Positions 32,876-39,229 are shown, counted from the stretch's first letter. The stretch: 46,574 nt of DNA from Candidatus Zambryskiibacteriota bacterium (GCA_026394775.1 JAPLZY010000009.1:1-46574); one strand, 5' to 3'. Program-made: numbers and translations. Notes: generated by a model from the sequence alone, not told the origin.

Positions 32876-32947
32876 GCTCCCGTAGCTTAATGGATAAAGT
32901 ATCGGTCTTCGGAACCGTGGATGTGGGTTCGATTCCTGCCGGGAGCA
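32876..32947 (+). tRNA. tRNA-Arg (anticodon TCG)
   Basis: Acceptor GCTCCCG (32876-32882) pairs with CGGGAGC (32940-32946). The anticodon loop CTTCGGA gives TCG, decoding CGN arginine codons. The T arm contains GTTCGATTCC. The discriminator is A; CCA is not encoded. Confidence 0.93.
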
Positions 32948-32985
32948 CAGTGTTGATAACTAATGATTATTTTTTCGAACCGAGC

Positions 32986-32994
32986 TGGTATACT
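32986..32994 (+). promoter_or_regulatory. Extended -10 promoter of the HTH-LAGLIDADG gene
   Basis: TGGTATACT (TATACT at 32989-32994) starts exactly 12 bp before the ATG at 33001, so the mRNA should start at or next to the ATG. Confidence 0.6.
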
Positions 32995-33000
32995 TATGTA

Positions 33001-33660
33001 ATGAGAAAAGATAAAGAGAAAGCGGTTGAATTAAGGTTATCAGGGAAAAGTTACAATGAAATAAAAGATATTCTAAAAATATCCAAATCAACGCTCTCTG
33101 AGTGGTTTAAGGTGATGCCAGAATCAGAGAATATTAGACAAAAGCTTGTTGCTGATCGAAAAGAAAATGATTTACTTGTTCTAAAAAAGGTAAATAATAA
33201 AAGAAGCCTCTACTTAGATGCTTTATACGAAAAAGCTAGAAGTGATGCGGTTATAGAGTACGAAATACACAGTAAAACCGCTTTGTTTATCGCAGGTTTG
33301 GGGCTGTACTATGGTGAAGGTAATAAAGCATCTAAATATGCAGTAAGTATTTCAAACTCGGACTATAGAGTTTTAGCTATTTTCCGGAATTTTCTTATAC
33401 GAGTTTGTAATATTTCTCCAGGTGTTATAAAATCATGGTTGCTTCTTTACCCTGATCTCAACGAAGAGATATGTAAAGAACATTGGATTAATAAAGTACA
33501 TTTAGGTAGAGATAGTTTTATGAAAAGTACCTGCATACAAGGTCGTCATAAAACTAGAAGGGTTTCTTATGGGATTTGCACTATTGGTTTAGGAAGTAGA
33601 GTGTTGAAAAACAAAATACTTGTCTGGCTTGATTTAATGGCTCAAAACATGGGTAAATAG
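33001..33660 (+). CDS. Helix-turn-helix protein with a LAGLIDADG-like motif
   Basis: From the ATG at 33001 (219 residues, MRKDKEKAVELRLSGKSYNEI) the N-terminal part (8-36) is a resolvase-type HTH: LRLSGKSYNEIKDILKISKSTLSEWFK. The middle has FIAGLGLYYGEGNK (about 96-109), a single LAGLIDADG-like helix with acidic Glu, followed by SISNSDYRVLAIFRNFL. One motif implies a homodimer. The gene lies between tRNA-Arg and tRNA-Gly. It could be a homing endonuclease or a DNA-binding regulator derived from one. The ORF start inside the tRNA at 32890 is rejected. Confidence 0.78.
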   Translation: MRKDKEKAVELRLSGKSYNEIKDILKISKSTLSEWFKVMPESENIRQKLVADRKENDLLVLKKVNNKRSLYLDALYEKARSDAVIEYEIHSKTALFIAGLGLYYGEGNKASKYAVSISNSDYRVLAIFRNFLIRVCNISPGVIKSWLLLYPDLNEEICKEHWINKVHLGRDSFMKSTCIQGRHKTRRVSYGICTIGLGSRVLKNKILVWLDLMAQNMGK

Positions 33661-33665
33661 AATAT

Positions 33666-33739
33666 GCGGCCATAATTTAGTGGTAGAATACGGACTTGCC
33701 AAGTCTGAGATGGGGGTTCGATTCCCCCTGGCCGCACCA
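33666..33739 (+). tRNA. tRNA-Gly (anticodon GCC), CCA encoded
   Basis: GCGGCCA (33666-33672) pairs with TGGCCGC (33729-33735). The anticodon loop TTGCCAA reads GCC. GGTTCGATTCC in the T arm. The 3' end ACCA (33736-33739) is encoded, unlike in the other tRNAs of the window. Confidence 0.95.
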
Positions 33740-33745
33740 AATAAT

Positions 33746-33773
33746 GAAAAACCAGCTTCACGGCTGGTTTTTC
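33746..33773 (+). terminator. Terminator after tRNA-Gly
   Basis: GAAAAACCAGC (33746-33756) and GCTGGTTTTTC (33763-33773) form an 11-bp stem with a 6-nt loop. Confidence 0.88.
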
Positions 33774-34189
33774 ATTTGTGTGATTTTGTCCTTGTTTTTA
33801 GGACTTTTTACCACAATAAGACTTTCTGTGAGACACTCTCCCTTTATTAAAGCCATTTTTTCCTAATATATGTTGAAAACTGTGGATAAGTCTGTGGACA
33901 TGTGTATTAGGGACAGTCTTTGACGCCTGTCAAAATATAGGACTTCGTGACTGAAAGGCTCAAAATATGGCTTTGAATAAAGAAAATCGTGTACTTTATC
34001 ATTTTATTTCCCAATTAAACTCCCAGTAATCAATGTTACATAAGTAACATTGATACGCCTTACACGTGCTACATGTGCAATCAAGATAATACGCCAGTAT
34101 ATTCTTTTGAGAAGCGAATTTTGTGCACCGAGTGTTGAGCGAAGAAATACCGAGTCTAGTAAGACGAGGTGCCACGTGTAACATGGGTG
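33774..34189. other. Long intergenic region without a recognisable gene; one perfect inverted repeat
   Basis: About 400 bp with no supported ORF. It contains ATCAATGTTAC-ATAA-GTAACATTGAT (34029-34054), an 11-bp perfect inverted repeat with no T-run, so more like a protein site than a terminator. The 14-mer GTGCCACGTGTAAC occurs at 34169-34182, overlapping the expected -35 region of the yraN promoter. Confidence 0.6.
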
Positions 34190-34195
34190 TATAAT
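34190..34195 (+). promoter_or_regulatory. -10 box of yraN
   Basis: TATAAT starts exactly 12 bp before the ATG at 34202. No -35 consensus is seen; instead CACGTG (34173-34178) lies there. Confidence 0.6.
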
Positions 34196-34201
34196 ATAAG
34201 T

Positions 34202-34630
34202 ATGAAAGAAAAAGCTCCGCCTAAGTTACGTACCAAAACCCAGAAACAGATAGTGGGAGCGATTGGGGAAGATGCGGTGTGTGTATATTTGAAGCGAAAA
34301 GGGTATACAGTCACAGATCGTAACTATTTGAAAAAGTGGGGGGAGCTTGATGTTGTTGCTCGCAAAGGCGCTAAAATCTACTTTGTAGAGGTAAAAAGCG
34401 TTTCGCGACCCTTTGATGATGTGCCACGTGTAACATCTGAGAGTGGTTATAGGCCTGAGGATAATATGCATCCATGGAAGTTAAAGAGGCTCTCGCGTAT
34501 CATTCAGTCCTATCTCTTGGACAAAAATGTCCCTGATGAAGTAGAGTGGCAGTTTGATGTAGCGACGGTCTATGTAGACCAAGCTAAAAGACTTTGTAGG
34601 GTAAAAATGTTGGAAGATGTAATACTTTAA
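34202..34630 (+). CDS. YraN/UPF0102-family nuclease-like protein
   Basis: From the ATG at 34202 (142 residues, MKEKAPPKLRTKTQKQIVGAIGEDAVCVYL) it shows the family pattern: G-x-x-G-E-x-x-A-x-x-Y-L, GYTVTDRNYLKKWGELDVVARKGAKIYFVEVKSVS (the GELD...EVK motif of PD-(D/E)xK nucleases), and W-x-FDVATVYV near the C-terminus. The role is unknown, probably DNA processing. A longer GTG start at 34169 would overlap the promoter. Confidence 0.86.
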   Translation: MKEKAPPKLRTKTQKQIVGAIGEDAVCVYLKRKGYTVTDRNYLKKWGELDVVARKGAKIYFVEVKSVSRPFDDVPRVTSESGYRPEDNMHPWKLKRLSRIIQSYLLDKNVPDEVEWQFDVATVYVDQAKRLCRVKMLEDVIL

Positions 34631-34680
34631 ATTGTAATTTGATGGTTTTATGGTAGACTGGTTTGGTATTAAGTTTTTAC

Positions 34681-34720
34681 CACGGGGTGTGGTGTGAACT
34701 GCTAACCTGATTGTTTTGGG
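34681..34720 (+). pseudogene. 5' half of a tRNA-Pro-like sequence
   Basis: CGGGGTGTGGTGT followed by GAACTGCTAACCTGATTGTTTTGG resembles the first half of the intact tRNA-Pro at 34760 but diverges in the D and anticodon arms, and no 3' partner follows directly. It leads into the left arm of an inverted repeat. Confidence 0.6.
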
Positions 34721-34877
34721 GGTAAAATTTAATTTGTTTTTTAAGATTAAGAATAACGTCGGGGTGTGGTGTAACGGCTAACATGCTTGATTTGGGATCA
34801 AGTGACTCCGGGTTCGAATCCCGGCACCCCGACGTTGGTCTGAATCTTTAAATTAAAAAACAAATTAAATTTTACCC
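34720..34877. repeat. 25-bp perfect inverted repeat flanking tRNA-Pro
   Basis: GGGTAAAATTTAATTTG plus TTTTTTAA (34720-34744) is exactly complementary to 34853-34877. Between the arms, AACGTC/GACGTT extends the tRNA acceptor stem outward, so arms and tRNA form one large inverted structure. Confidence 0.85.
34760..34832 (+). tRNA. tRNA-Pro (anticodon TGG)
   Basis: Acceptor CGGGGTG (34760-34766) pairs with CACCCCG (34825-34831). The anticodon stem CTTGA/TCAAG holds loop TTTGGGA, reading TGG. The T arm is CCGGG-TTCGAAT-CCCGG. CCA is not encoded. Confidence 0.94.
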
Positions 34878-34900
34878 AGAAGCGTTTTACGCTTCTGTGG

Positions 34901-35027
34901 CCCGAAGGGAGGTGACTCCGGGTTCGACTCCTTACAGGAGCTGTACACCTTGTTGATCTTTTGATTACAAAAGCTCTAGCAAGGTCTTGCGAAGTGAGGT
35001 CGCTCACTTCTCACCCGGCACCCCGAC
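34901..35027 (+). pseudogene. Duplicate tRNA-Pro 3' half interrupted by the three-hairpin element
   Basis: GTGACTCCGGGTTCGA (about 34912-34927) repeats 16 nt of the intact tRNA-Pro, and CCCGGCACCCCGAC (35014-35027) repeats its last 14 nt. Between them lies the whole three-hairpin element (34928-35013), so the duplicate tRNA is broken exactly within the T loop. A hairpin CAGAAGCG-TTTTA-CGCTTCTG precedes it at about 34878-34898. Confidence 0.75.
34928..35016 (+). repeat. Three-hairpin element, copy B
   Basis: CTCC-TTACA-GGAG; ACCTTGTT...AGCAAGGT enclosing CTTTTG-ATTA-CAAAAG; GAAGTGAG-GTCG-CTCACTTC; ends TCTCAC. Compared with copy A the first and third stems have changed on both arms with pairing kept. 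A U-G pair in the second stem favours the plus strand as RNA. Confidence 0.78.
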
Positions 35028-35049
35028 TGAGTTTTTAACTATATTAGAA

Positions 35050-35349
35050 ATGTTCAAGCGAACTATCGAAGACTTTACGTGTGAGTATTGTGGGAAAAAG
35101 GTGGTAGGGAATGGTTTTACCAATCATTGTCCGCAGTGTTTGTGGTCTAAACATGTAGATGTTGACCCTGGAGACCGGCTAGCCGAATGTGAGGGACTGA
35201 TGCGTCCAACTGAGATACAAAAGAAGGGAAGTGAGTATGCTATTATCCAAGTGTGTGAAAAATGTGGCTTTACTCGAGCGAATAAGGCACAGAAGGAAGA
35301 TAGTTTTGATGCATTAACTCAGATACAGTCAGAAAAACAGTTTAGCTAG
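35050..35349 (+). CDS. RNHCP-domain zinc-binding protein
   Basis: From the ATG at 35050 (99 residues) the sequence fits the RNHCP family: FTCEYCGKKV, FTNHCPQCLWSKHVDVDPGDRLAECEGLMRP, then VCEKCGFTRANKAQKEDSFDAL. The paired Cys motifs suggest two zinc sites. Function is unknown; a nucleic-acid role is possible. TATATT lies 10 bp before the ATG, so the start used by the longer ORF (34987) is rejected. Confidence 0.88.
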   Translation: MFKRTIEDFTCEYCGKKVVGNGFTNHCPQCLWSKHVDVDPGDRLAECEGLMRPTEIQKKGSEYAIIQVCEKCGFTRANKAQKEDSFDALTQIQSEKQFS

Positions 35350-35350
35350 A

Positions 35351-35388
35351 TTGACCTATTCATATCTAAAGTATATACTTTGGATATG
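35351..35388 (+). promoter_or_regulatory. Promoter and palindromic operator of the relB-yafQ pair
   Basis: TTGACC (35351-35356), 17-bp spacer, TATACT (35374-35379), ATG at 35386. A 28-bp palindrome, CATATC-t-AAAGTATATACTTT-g-GATATG (35361-35388), covers the -10 box and start codon with one mismatched pair. Confidence 0.8.
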
Positions 35389-35664
35389 AAAACAATGATT
35401 AACATCAAGACTGATAAAGATATTAAGTTAAAGGCTCAGAAAGTTGCGGAAGATTTAGGTTTGCCTCTAGGTACTATTTTAAATGCGTATTTAAGGGAGC
35501 TTATTCGAACAAAGGAAGCTCATTTTGGAGGTGCACCTCGAATGTCAGATGCTTTAGAGCGGTTAGTTGCTATTGTAGAGAAGGATATTAAAAACAAAAA
35601 AAATTTCTCTCCTGTATTTTCAAATGGAGCAGATATGGATAAGTACCTCGACAATTTATCATAA
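35386..35664 (+). CDS. RelB/DinJ-family antitoxin
   Basis: From the ATG at 35386 (92 residues) the N-terminal part MKTMINIKTDKDIKLKAQKVAEDLGLPLGTILNAYLRELIRTKE is a ribbon-helix-helix DNA-binding domain. The C-terminal part (about 50-92) is the disordered, toxin-neutralising tail. The toxin follows 5 bp downstream. The antitoxin should repress its own promoter at the palindrome that covers the -10 box. Its mRNA is predicted to be leaderless. Confidence 0.9.
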   Translation: MKTMINIKTDKDIKLKAQKVAEDLGLPLGTILNAYLRELIRTKEAHFGGAPRMSDALERLVAIVEKDIKNKKNFSPVFSNGADMDKYLDNLS

Positions 35665-35669
35665 GTCCT

Positions 35670-35930
35670 ATGAATGCAACTCCGCATAAAAATTTTCTAA
35701 AGAAATATATAAAATTGCGTCCAGGAGAGAAACAAAAATTTAAAGAACGAAGGGATCTTTTTCTAAATGATCCTTTTAACCCTATACTTAATAATCATGC
35801 ACTCGAAGGAAAGTATAAGGGGTATCGAAGTATCAATATTGGAGGGGACTTACGAGTAGTGTATAGACTGGTAGCAGATGATATTGCTTTATTTGTGACT
35901 ATCGATACTCATAGCAACTTGTATAAATAA
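35670..35930 (+). CDS. YafQ/RelE-family mRNA interferase toxin
   Basis: The 86-residue protein fits the YafQ/RelE fold: KNFLKKYIKLRPGEKQKFKERRDLFLNDPFNPILNNHALEGKYKGYRSINIGGDLRVVYRLVADDIALFVTIDTHSNLY. The final THSxLY motif and Arg in LRVVYR are typical. It would cleave mRNA on the ribosome until bound by the antitoxin. The pair is 5 bp apart. Confidence 0.9.
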   Translation: MNATPHKNFLKKYIKLRPGEKQKFKERRDLFLNDPFNPILNNHALEGKYKGYRSINIGGDLRVVYRLVADDIALFVTIDTHSNLYK

Positions 35931-35938
35931 ATCAAGAG

Positions 35939-37069
35939 TTACTTTTTCAAAATCACATCACTGAGTGTTTTGGTGAGACCTGGGGCTATGTCTGCATTAA
36001 ATGTTGTGGCAAATGAAGCGCTATTCGAAGCAATTGAAGAGATGGTAGTGTTTGCATTTTTGATCAGGTCTCTGTTGATATAGGAAAGTGTAATCGCTCT
36101 AAGTTCACGTGCTCCTGTGGTATCTCCATCTGAGCTTGTAGAGATAAGGCCGATAAGGCTACCGGTGTTGTTGACCACAGCACCTCCTGAAGAACCTTTT
36201 TGGGCAACAACACTTCCGCCAAGGGAGATGAGGTCTACAGTGTTGTCTCCAAAGGTATAGCGGTCAGATACGTTTATTATCGCACTACTTTGATATAACC
36301 CTTGGACAATACTCTGTCCACCTAAAAATCCAGCAGGGTATGAGACGAGTACAGCAGGTGTGCCTATTTCTGTAAATTCAATTAAGTCTGGAGATATAAA
36401 AGAAAATGAAGGGGGGAGAGGAGTTTTGTCTGTACGACCAGTGATACGCAAAAAAGCGTAGTCGTATTCACCTGTTCCTTTAGGGCTTGCAAGTAAAATA
36501 TCTTTTTTATGCTCAGCTATCCATCGTGGTGAGATATACGCCAACTCTGCTGTGTATGCTGGGTACGCTGGGTTTCCAGTGCGTATAGTGCAAGAAATAA
36601 AATCTTTTTTATTATTAAAATCTTTAAGGAGGAAATATTGAGCAACATGGGCATTGGTGAGGATCAAGCCATCACTACTTACGATAATACCGCTTCCAGT
36701 GATCGGGGAAAGGGCTCCGCTTGATTGTGTTGTGCAGAGAATATTAACCACTGCTTTACGAGCAGTTTCGTTGATGGTTTCAAAGGGGATAGTTGGTTTT
36801 GTGGCTACTGGAGTGATAGTAATCGGCGTTACTACAGGTTCTTTTTTTGGAATTGAAGATGCTTTTGGGAGCGGTTTTATTGCAGGTTTGGTAGCTTTTG
36901 GGGTGGTGATTGCTACTGGTTTGACCAATGCTTTGTCTGGGGCGCTTTGTGAGTTGGTGGCTACGGGGTTTTCTGTGTTCGGCAAAACCACAGGCGCTTC
37001 GGTTGAAGTTTGGATTCCAAATATAAGCCCGAGAAAAAGTATGATTTTTGTAATCAAGTTGAGAATCAT
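35939..37069 (-). CDS. Secreted trypsin-like serine protease
   Basis: The 376-residue protein has a signal peptide or anchor (1-20, ILNLITKIILFLGLIFGIQT). A Pro/Lys/Thr-rich linker (about 25-95) leads to a trypsin-like (S1C/DegP-type) domain: GSGIIVSSDGLILTNAHVA (catalytic His), YDYAFLRI (Asp), AQKGSSGGAVVNNTGSLIGLIS (Ser). No PDZ domain follows. TATAAT is exactly 12 bp before the ATG. It probably cleaves envelope or external proteins. The gene converges on the toxin gene. Confidence 0.88.
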   Translation of the reverse strand: MILNLITKIILFLGLIFGIQTSTEAPVVLPNTENPVATNSQSAPDKALVKPVAITTPKATKPAIKPLPKASSIPKKEPVVTPITITPVATKPTIPFETINETARKAVVNILCTTQSSGALSPITGSGIIVSSDGLILTNAHVAQYFLLKDFNNKKDFISCTIRTGNPAYPAYTAELAYISPRWIAEHKKDILLASPKGTGEYDYAFLRITGRTDKTPLPPSFSFISPDLIEFTEIGTPAVLVSYPAGFLGGQSIVQGLYQSSAIINVSDRYTFGDNTVDLISLGGSVVAQKGSSGGAVVNNTGSLIGLISTSSDGDTTGARELRAITLSYINRDLIKNANTTISSIASNSASFATTFNADIAPGLTKTLSDVILKK

Positions 37070-37166
37070 AGCTGTATTATATAACTATTTTCAATTGCCG
37101 AATACATTTTTTTTTGATAGGATAATGGAGCTTACATAAGTAGAAGTTTCCATAAGGGGACTTGAC

Positions 37167-37237
37167 GCGGGATTAGTTTAGTGGTAGAATGACGCACTTC
37201 CAATGCGTAGACGGGAATTCGATTTTCCCATCCCGCA
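37167..37237 (+). tRNA. tRNA-Gly (anticodon TCC)
   Basis: GCGGGAT (37167-37173) pairs with ATCCCGC (37230-37236). The anticodon stem CGCAC/GCGTA-like holds TTCCAAT, reading TCC. GAATTCGATTTTCC is a slightly unusual T arm. Discriminator A; CCA not encoded. Confidence 0.92.
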
Positions 37238-37238
37238 C

Positions 37239-37278
37239 AAATAGTAAAAAACCGGCTTTTGCCGGTTTTTTACTATTT
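37239..37278 (+). terminator. Terminator after tRNA-Gly(TCC)
   Basis: An 18-bp perfect stem with TTTT loop: AAATAGTAAAAAACCGGC (37239-37256) against 37261-37278. Confidence 0.9.
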
Positions 37279-37494
37279 GACAGGGATGGAGCAAGAGTGC
37301 CTGCGCGCTCTTACGTGAGAATTGGACTGACCGCAGCTATGTTTTTCTACCAAGAAAAACAAGCGAGGTGGGGCCAGCAGAAATTTGTGAGCGACGGCGA
37401 GCAAATTATCTGGGCTGCGATTCTCCTGTCCTTAGCTAAGCATAGACTTGATTTTTAATCTAGATAATGTTAAGTTCACTTCGGAGACAGATCA
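37279..37494 (+). other. Gap with a possible degenerate coding remnant
   Basis: Codons from 37279 to 37458 are open and translate to a run containing RIGLTAAMFFYQEKQARW and SDGEQIIWAAILLSLA, GC-richer than the surroundings. No start or ribosome site exists inside; the open frame begins in tRNA-Gly and its terminator. I do not call a gene. The rest (37459-37494) holds the ribosome site of the next gene. Confidence 0.4.
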
Positions 37495-37707
37495 ATGGAA
37501 CTAACTAAGGAAGAAGAACTTTGGGTATTAAAGAGAAGAGTGCTTGAGCTGAAAGGAGATAGGTTCGCTAGGCTCAGAGCACAAAACAACAAGGGTCTGC
37601 CGGGGCATGCGGTATGTCCTCGGTGTGAGGTTGAAAGCGAAGAGTGGGGGCAGACTCGGATTTGCCCACACTGTTCTAATAAGGGCTCTGATCCACAATA
37701 CGACTAA
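37495..37707 (+). CDS. Small zinc-ribbon protein
   Basis: The 70-residue protein has a helical N-terminus (MELTKEEELWVLKRRVLELKGDRFARLRAQ) and a C-terminal zinc ribbon VCPRCEVESEEWGQTRICPHCSNKG (two CxxC pairs, about 40-65). GGAG lies 9 bp before the ATG, and a terminator follows at 37721. Function unknown. Confidence 0.68.
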   Translation: MELTKEEELWVLKRRVLELKGDRFARLRAQNNKGLPGHAVCPRCEVESEEWGQTRICPHCSNKGSDPQYD

Positions 37708-37720
37708 AGTATGAATTCGG

Positions 37721-37744
37721 GGACTAATGCATGTTAGTCCTTTT
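37721..37744 (+). terminator. Terminator after the zinc-ribbon gene
   Basis: GGACTAA-TGCATG-TTAGTCC (37721-37740) followed by TTTT. Confidence 0.78.
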
Positions 37745-37768
37745 AACGTAAATATACTTTAACGATAG

Positions 37769-37802
37769 AACAAATAACACCTCAGTTGAGGTGTTATTTG
37801 TT
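37769..37802. terminator. Terminator of the second TrmB-like gene
   Basis: A perfect 16-bp stem with a 2-nt centre (37769-37784 and 37787-37802), overlapping the last bases of the minus-strand gene. Confidence 0.82.
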
Positions 37803-38574
37803 ATTTATTTTTCAAACTTTTCGCCCCAATCCACGCCAGCTCAAATGTTTTCTTCATTGCATCAGCAATTTCAGCACTTTCTATAATAATACCCAGTTGT
37901 TCTCTCCAGGATGCAATCATTACTGTATCATTATAAATGTTTATTTCGGGGTGAAAACTAAATGTTTCTGTCGGTACTAAAACAGATTCTCGTTTCTCTT
38001 TTGTATCAAAGGCTTGCAGATTTCTTGCTTCAGGTGAATCAGGAAAAATTGCTCGGATTGATATCCCTTTTTCGGCTCTTCTTTTGTAATACGAAGGAAA
38101 ATAGTGGGGAAGGGTTTTGTGGACATCGTCGACACTTGCGTACGCAAGAATTTCTTCCTTAGATGCCAAAGTATCCTCGTACACTTTCTCTAATCCTTCT
38201 TTTCCTTCATAAAAAAGTATTTTAGGACGGTTGTCTTTGTTATGCATAGAAGTAAGTTCAGGAATCACTTTCTGCGCTTCTTTAATATACACCTCGTAAT
38301 CCTCCTTCTTTTTTGTAAGAAGTTTTTCTATATGTTCAGGAGATTGTGCAATGTATTCTTGTTTCGGCTCTTTACCAGAGACTTTTACCATTTCTTTTGC
38401 TTCAAGAGAGGTGAGTACGTGGTACCCGCTCGGGCGATTGATACCAGCTTTTCTAGCTATTTGTGTAACTGTACCTTTCCCAAGTTCAAGAAGCGCCAAA
38501 TACACTAAAACTTCTTTATGGCTGAAGCCGATAAACTCAAGAGTTTTAATAAGAGAGTAATGTTCATTATTCAT
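37801..38574 (-). CDS. TrmB-like transcriptional regulator, second copy
   Basis: This 257-residue protein has the same layout as the regulator at 23094: an N-terminal winged helix (HYSLIKTLEFIGFSHKEVLVYLALLELGKGTVTQIARKAGINRPSGYHVLTSLEAKEMV), a coiled linker (about 80-105), and a C-terminal domain with ILFYEGKEGLEKVYEDTL and VMIASWREQLGIIIESAEIADAMKKTFELAW. The two are paralogues by motif order, but the ligand is unknown. On the minus strand TTGACA (38609-38604), 17 bp, TAAGCT is exactly 12 bp before the ATG. Confidence 0.87.
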   Translation of the reverse strand: MNNEHYSLIKTLEFIGFSHKEVLVYLALLELGKGTVTQIARKAGINRPSGYHVLTSLEAKEMVKVSGKEPKQEYIAQSPEHIEKLLTKKKEDYEVYIKEAQKVIPELTSMHNKDNRPKILFYEGKEGLEKVYEDTLASKEEILAYASVDDVHKTLPHYFPSYYKRRAEKGISIRAIFPDSPEARNLQAFDTKEKRESVLVPTETFSFHPEINIYNDTVMIASWREQLGIIIESAEIADAMKKTFELAWIGAKSLKNK

Positions 38575-38580
38575 AATAAT

Positions 38581-38609
38581 AGCTTATTATAAAGCTTAAA
38601 ATTTGTCAA
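38581..38609 (-). promoter_or_regulatory. Promoter and inverted repeat upstream of the TrmB-like gene
   Basis: TTGACA (38609-38604) is a perfect -35. AGCTT-TATAAT-AAGCT (minus strand, 38596-38581) is an inverted repeat overlapping the -10 region, a plausible autoregulatory site. Confidence 0.5.
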
Positions 38610-38687
38610 TAACTATCAACAAAATATTTAATATTCTATTACACCTATATAAATATAAGTATTATGGATTAAATTTGATTATATATA

Positions 38688-38731
38688 TTGACAATAAATA
38701 TAATAATGATACAGTGAGTTGTAGAAGGAGG
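38688..38731 (+). promoter_or_regulatory. Promoter and strong ribosome site of the HTH gene
   Basis: TTGACA (38688-38693), 16-bp spacer, TACAGT (38710-38715). AAGGAGG (38725-38731) lies 8 bp before the ATG, the strongest Shine-Dalgarno in the window. Confidence 0.7.
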
Positions 38732-38739
38732 AGATTTTA

Positions 38740-39216
38740 ATGGCAAATGATAGTGCCCAAAAACTCCGGTTCGGTAAGGTGAGGGGGCATAACCGTCTCT
38801 CGCAAAAAGAAGAGATTGAAATTGCACAAAAAAAACTCACTGAAATAGAAAGAGAGCTCAGTTCAATGTTAATGCTAGTCGCAACGAAAAGTTTTGGAGA
38901 AGTTGTGGCTAGTCTAAATCAACAACGATTAAACTCACTTGTGTGGGTTTACACTGAGCTTCAGGGGGTGAAGATTGCCAATAATATTCATATAGCTGCA
39001 ATGAGAATTGGTTTACGGACCATACTTGCTATTGCAGATAAAGCCGCCCTCAATGCTTCATTCTTGGGAAAGCTTCTCAACTGTGAATCAGGTGGTGGGT
39101 GGAACATAAGCCAGGTTGTAAGGATAGCAACTGCGATAGGAATAGATCCTCGAACAATGCTACTCTCAGATCTCACTGAGCTGATTAATGAGGAGGATAA
39201 GAAATATAAAAAATAG
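38740..39216 (+). CDS. Probable XRE-like DNA-binding protein
   Basis: The 158-residue protein has a charged helical N-terminal half (LSQKEEIEIAQKKLTEIERELSSMLMLVATKSFGEVVASLNQQRLNSL). A C-terminal HTH-like region (about 100-150) reads LAIADKAALNASFLGKLLNCESGGGWNISQVVRIATAIGIDPRTMLLSDL. It resembles the lambda-repressor/XRE fold. It is divergent from the TrmB-like gene and has a strong ribosome site. Function unknown. Confidence 0.7.
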   Translation: MANDSAQKLRFGKVRGHNRLSQKEEIEIAQKKLTEIERELSSMLMLVATKSFGEVVASLNQQRLNSLVWVYTELQGVKIANNIHIAAMRIGLRTILAIADKAALNASFLGKLLNCESGGGWNISQVVRIATAIGIDPRTMLLSDLTELINEEDKKYKK

Positions 39217-39229
39217 ATTTTCTTTTACA

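Noticed and set aside
32890-33000. Start of the HTH-LAGLIDADG protein inside tRNA-Arg
   Set aside because: The first 37 codons translate the tRNA; an extended -10 and the HTH domain both support the ATG at 33001.
34987-35049. Start of the RNHCP protein inside the three-hairpin element
   Set aside because: The first 21 codons are element sequence; the family domain starts right after the ATG at 35050.
37189-37458. 89-codon ORF after tRNA-Gly
   Set aside because: Its ATG lies within the tRNA and the frame reads through the terminator hairpin; at most the distal part is a remnant.
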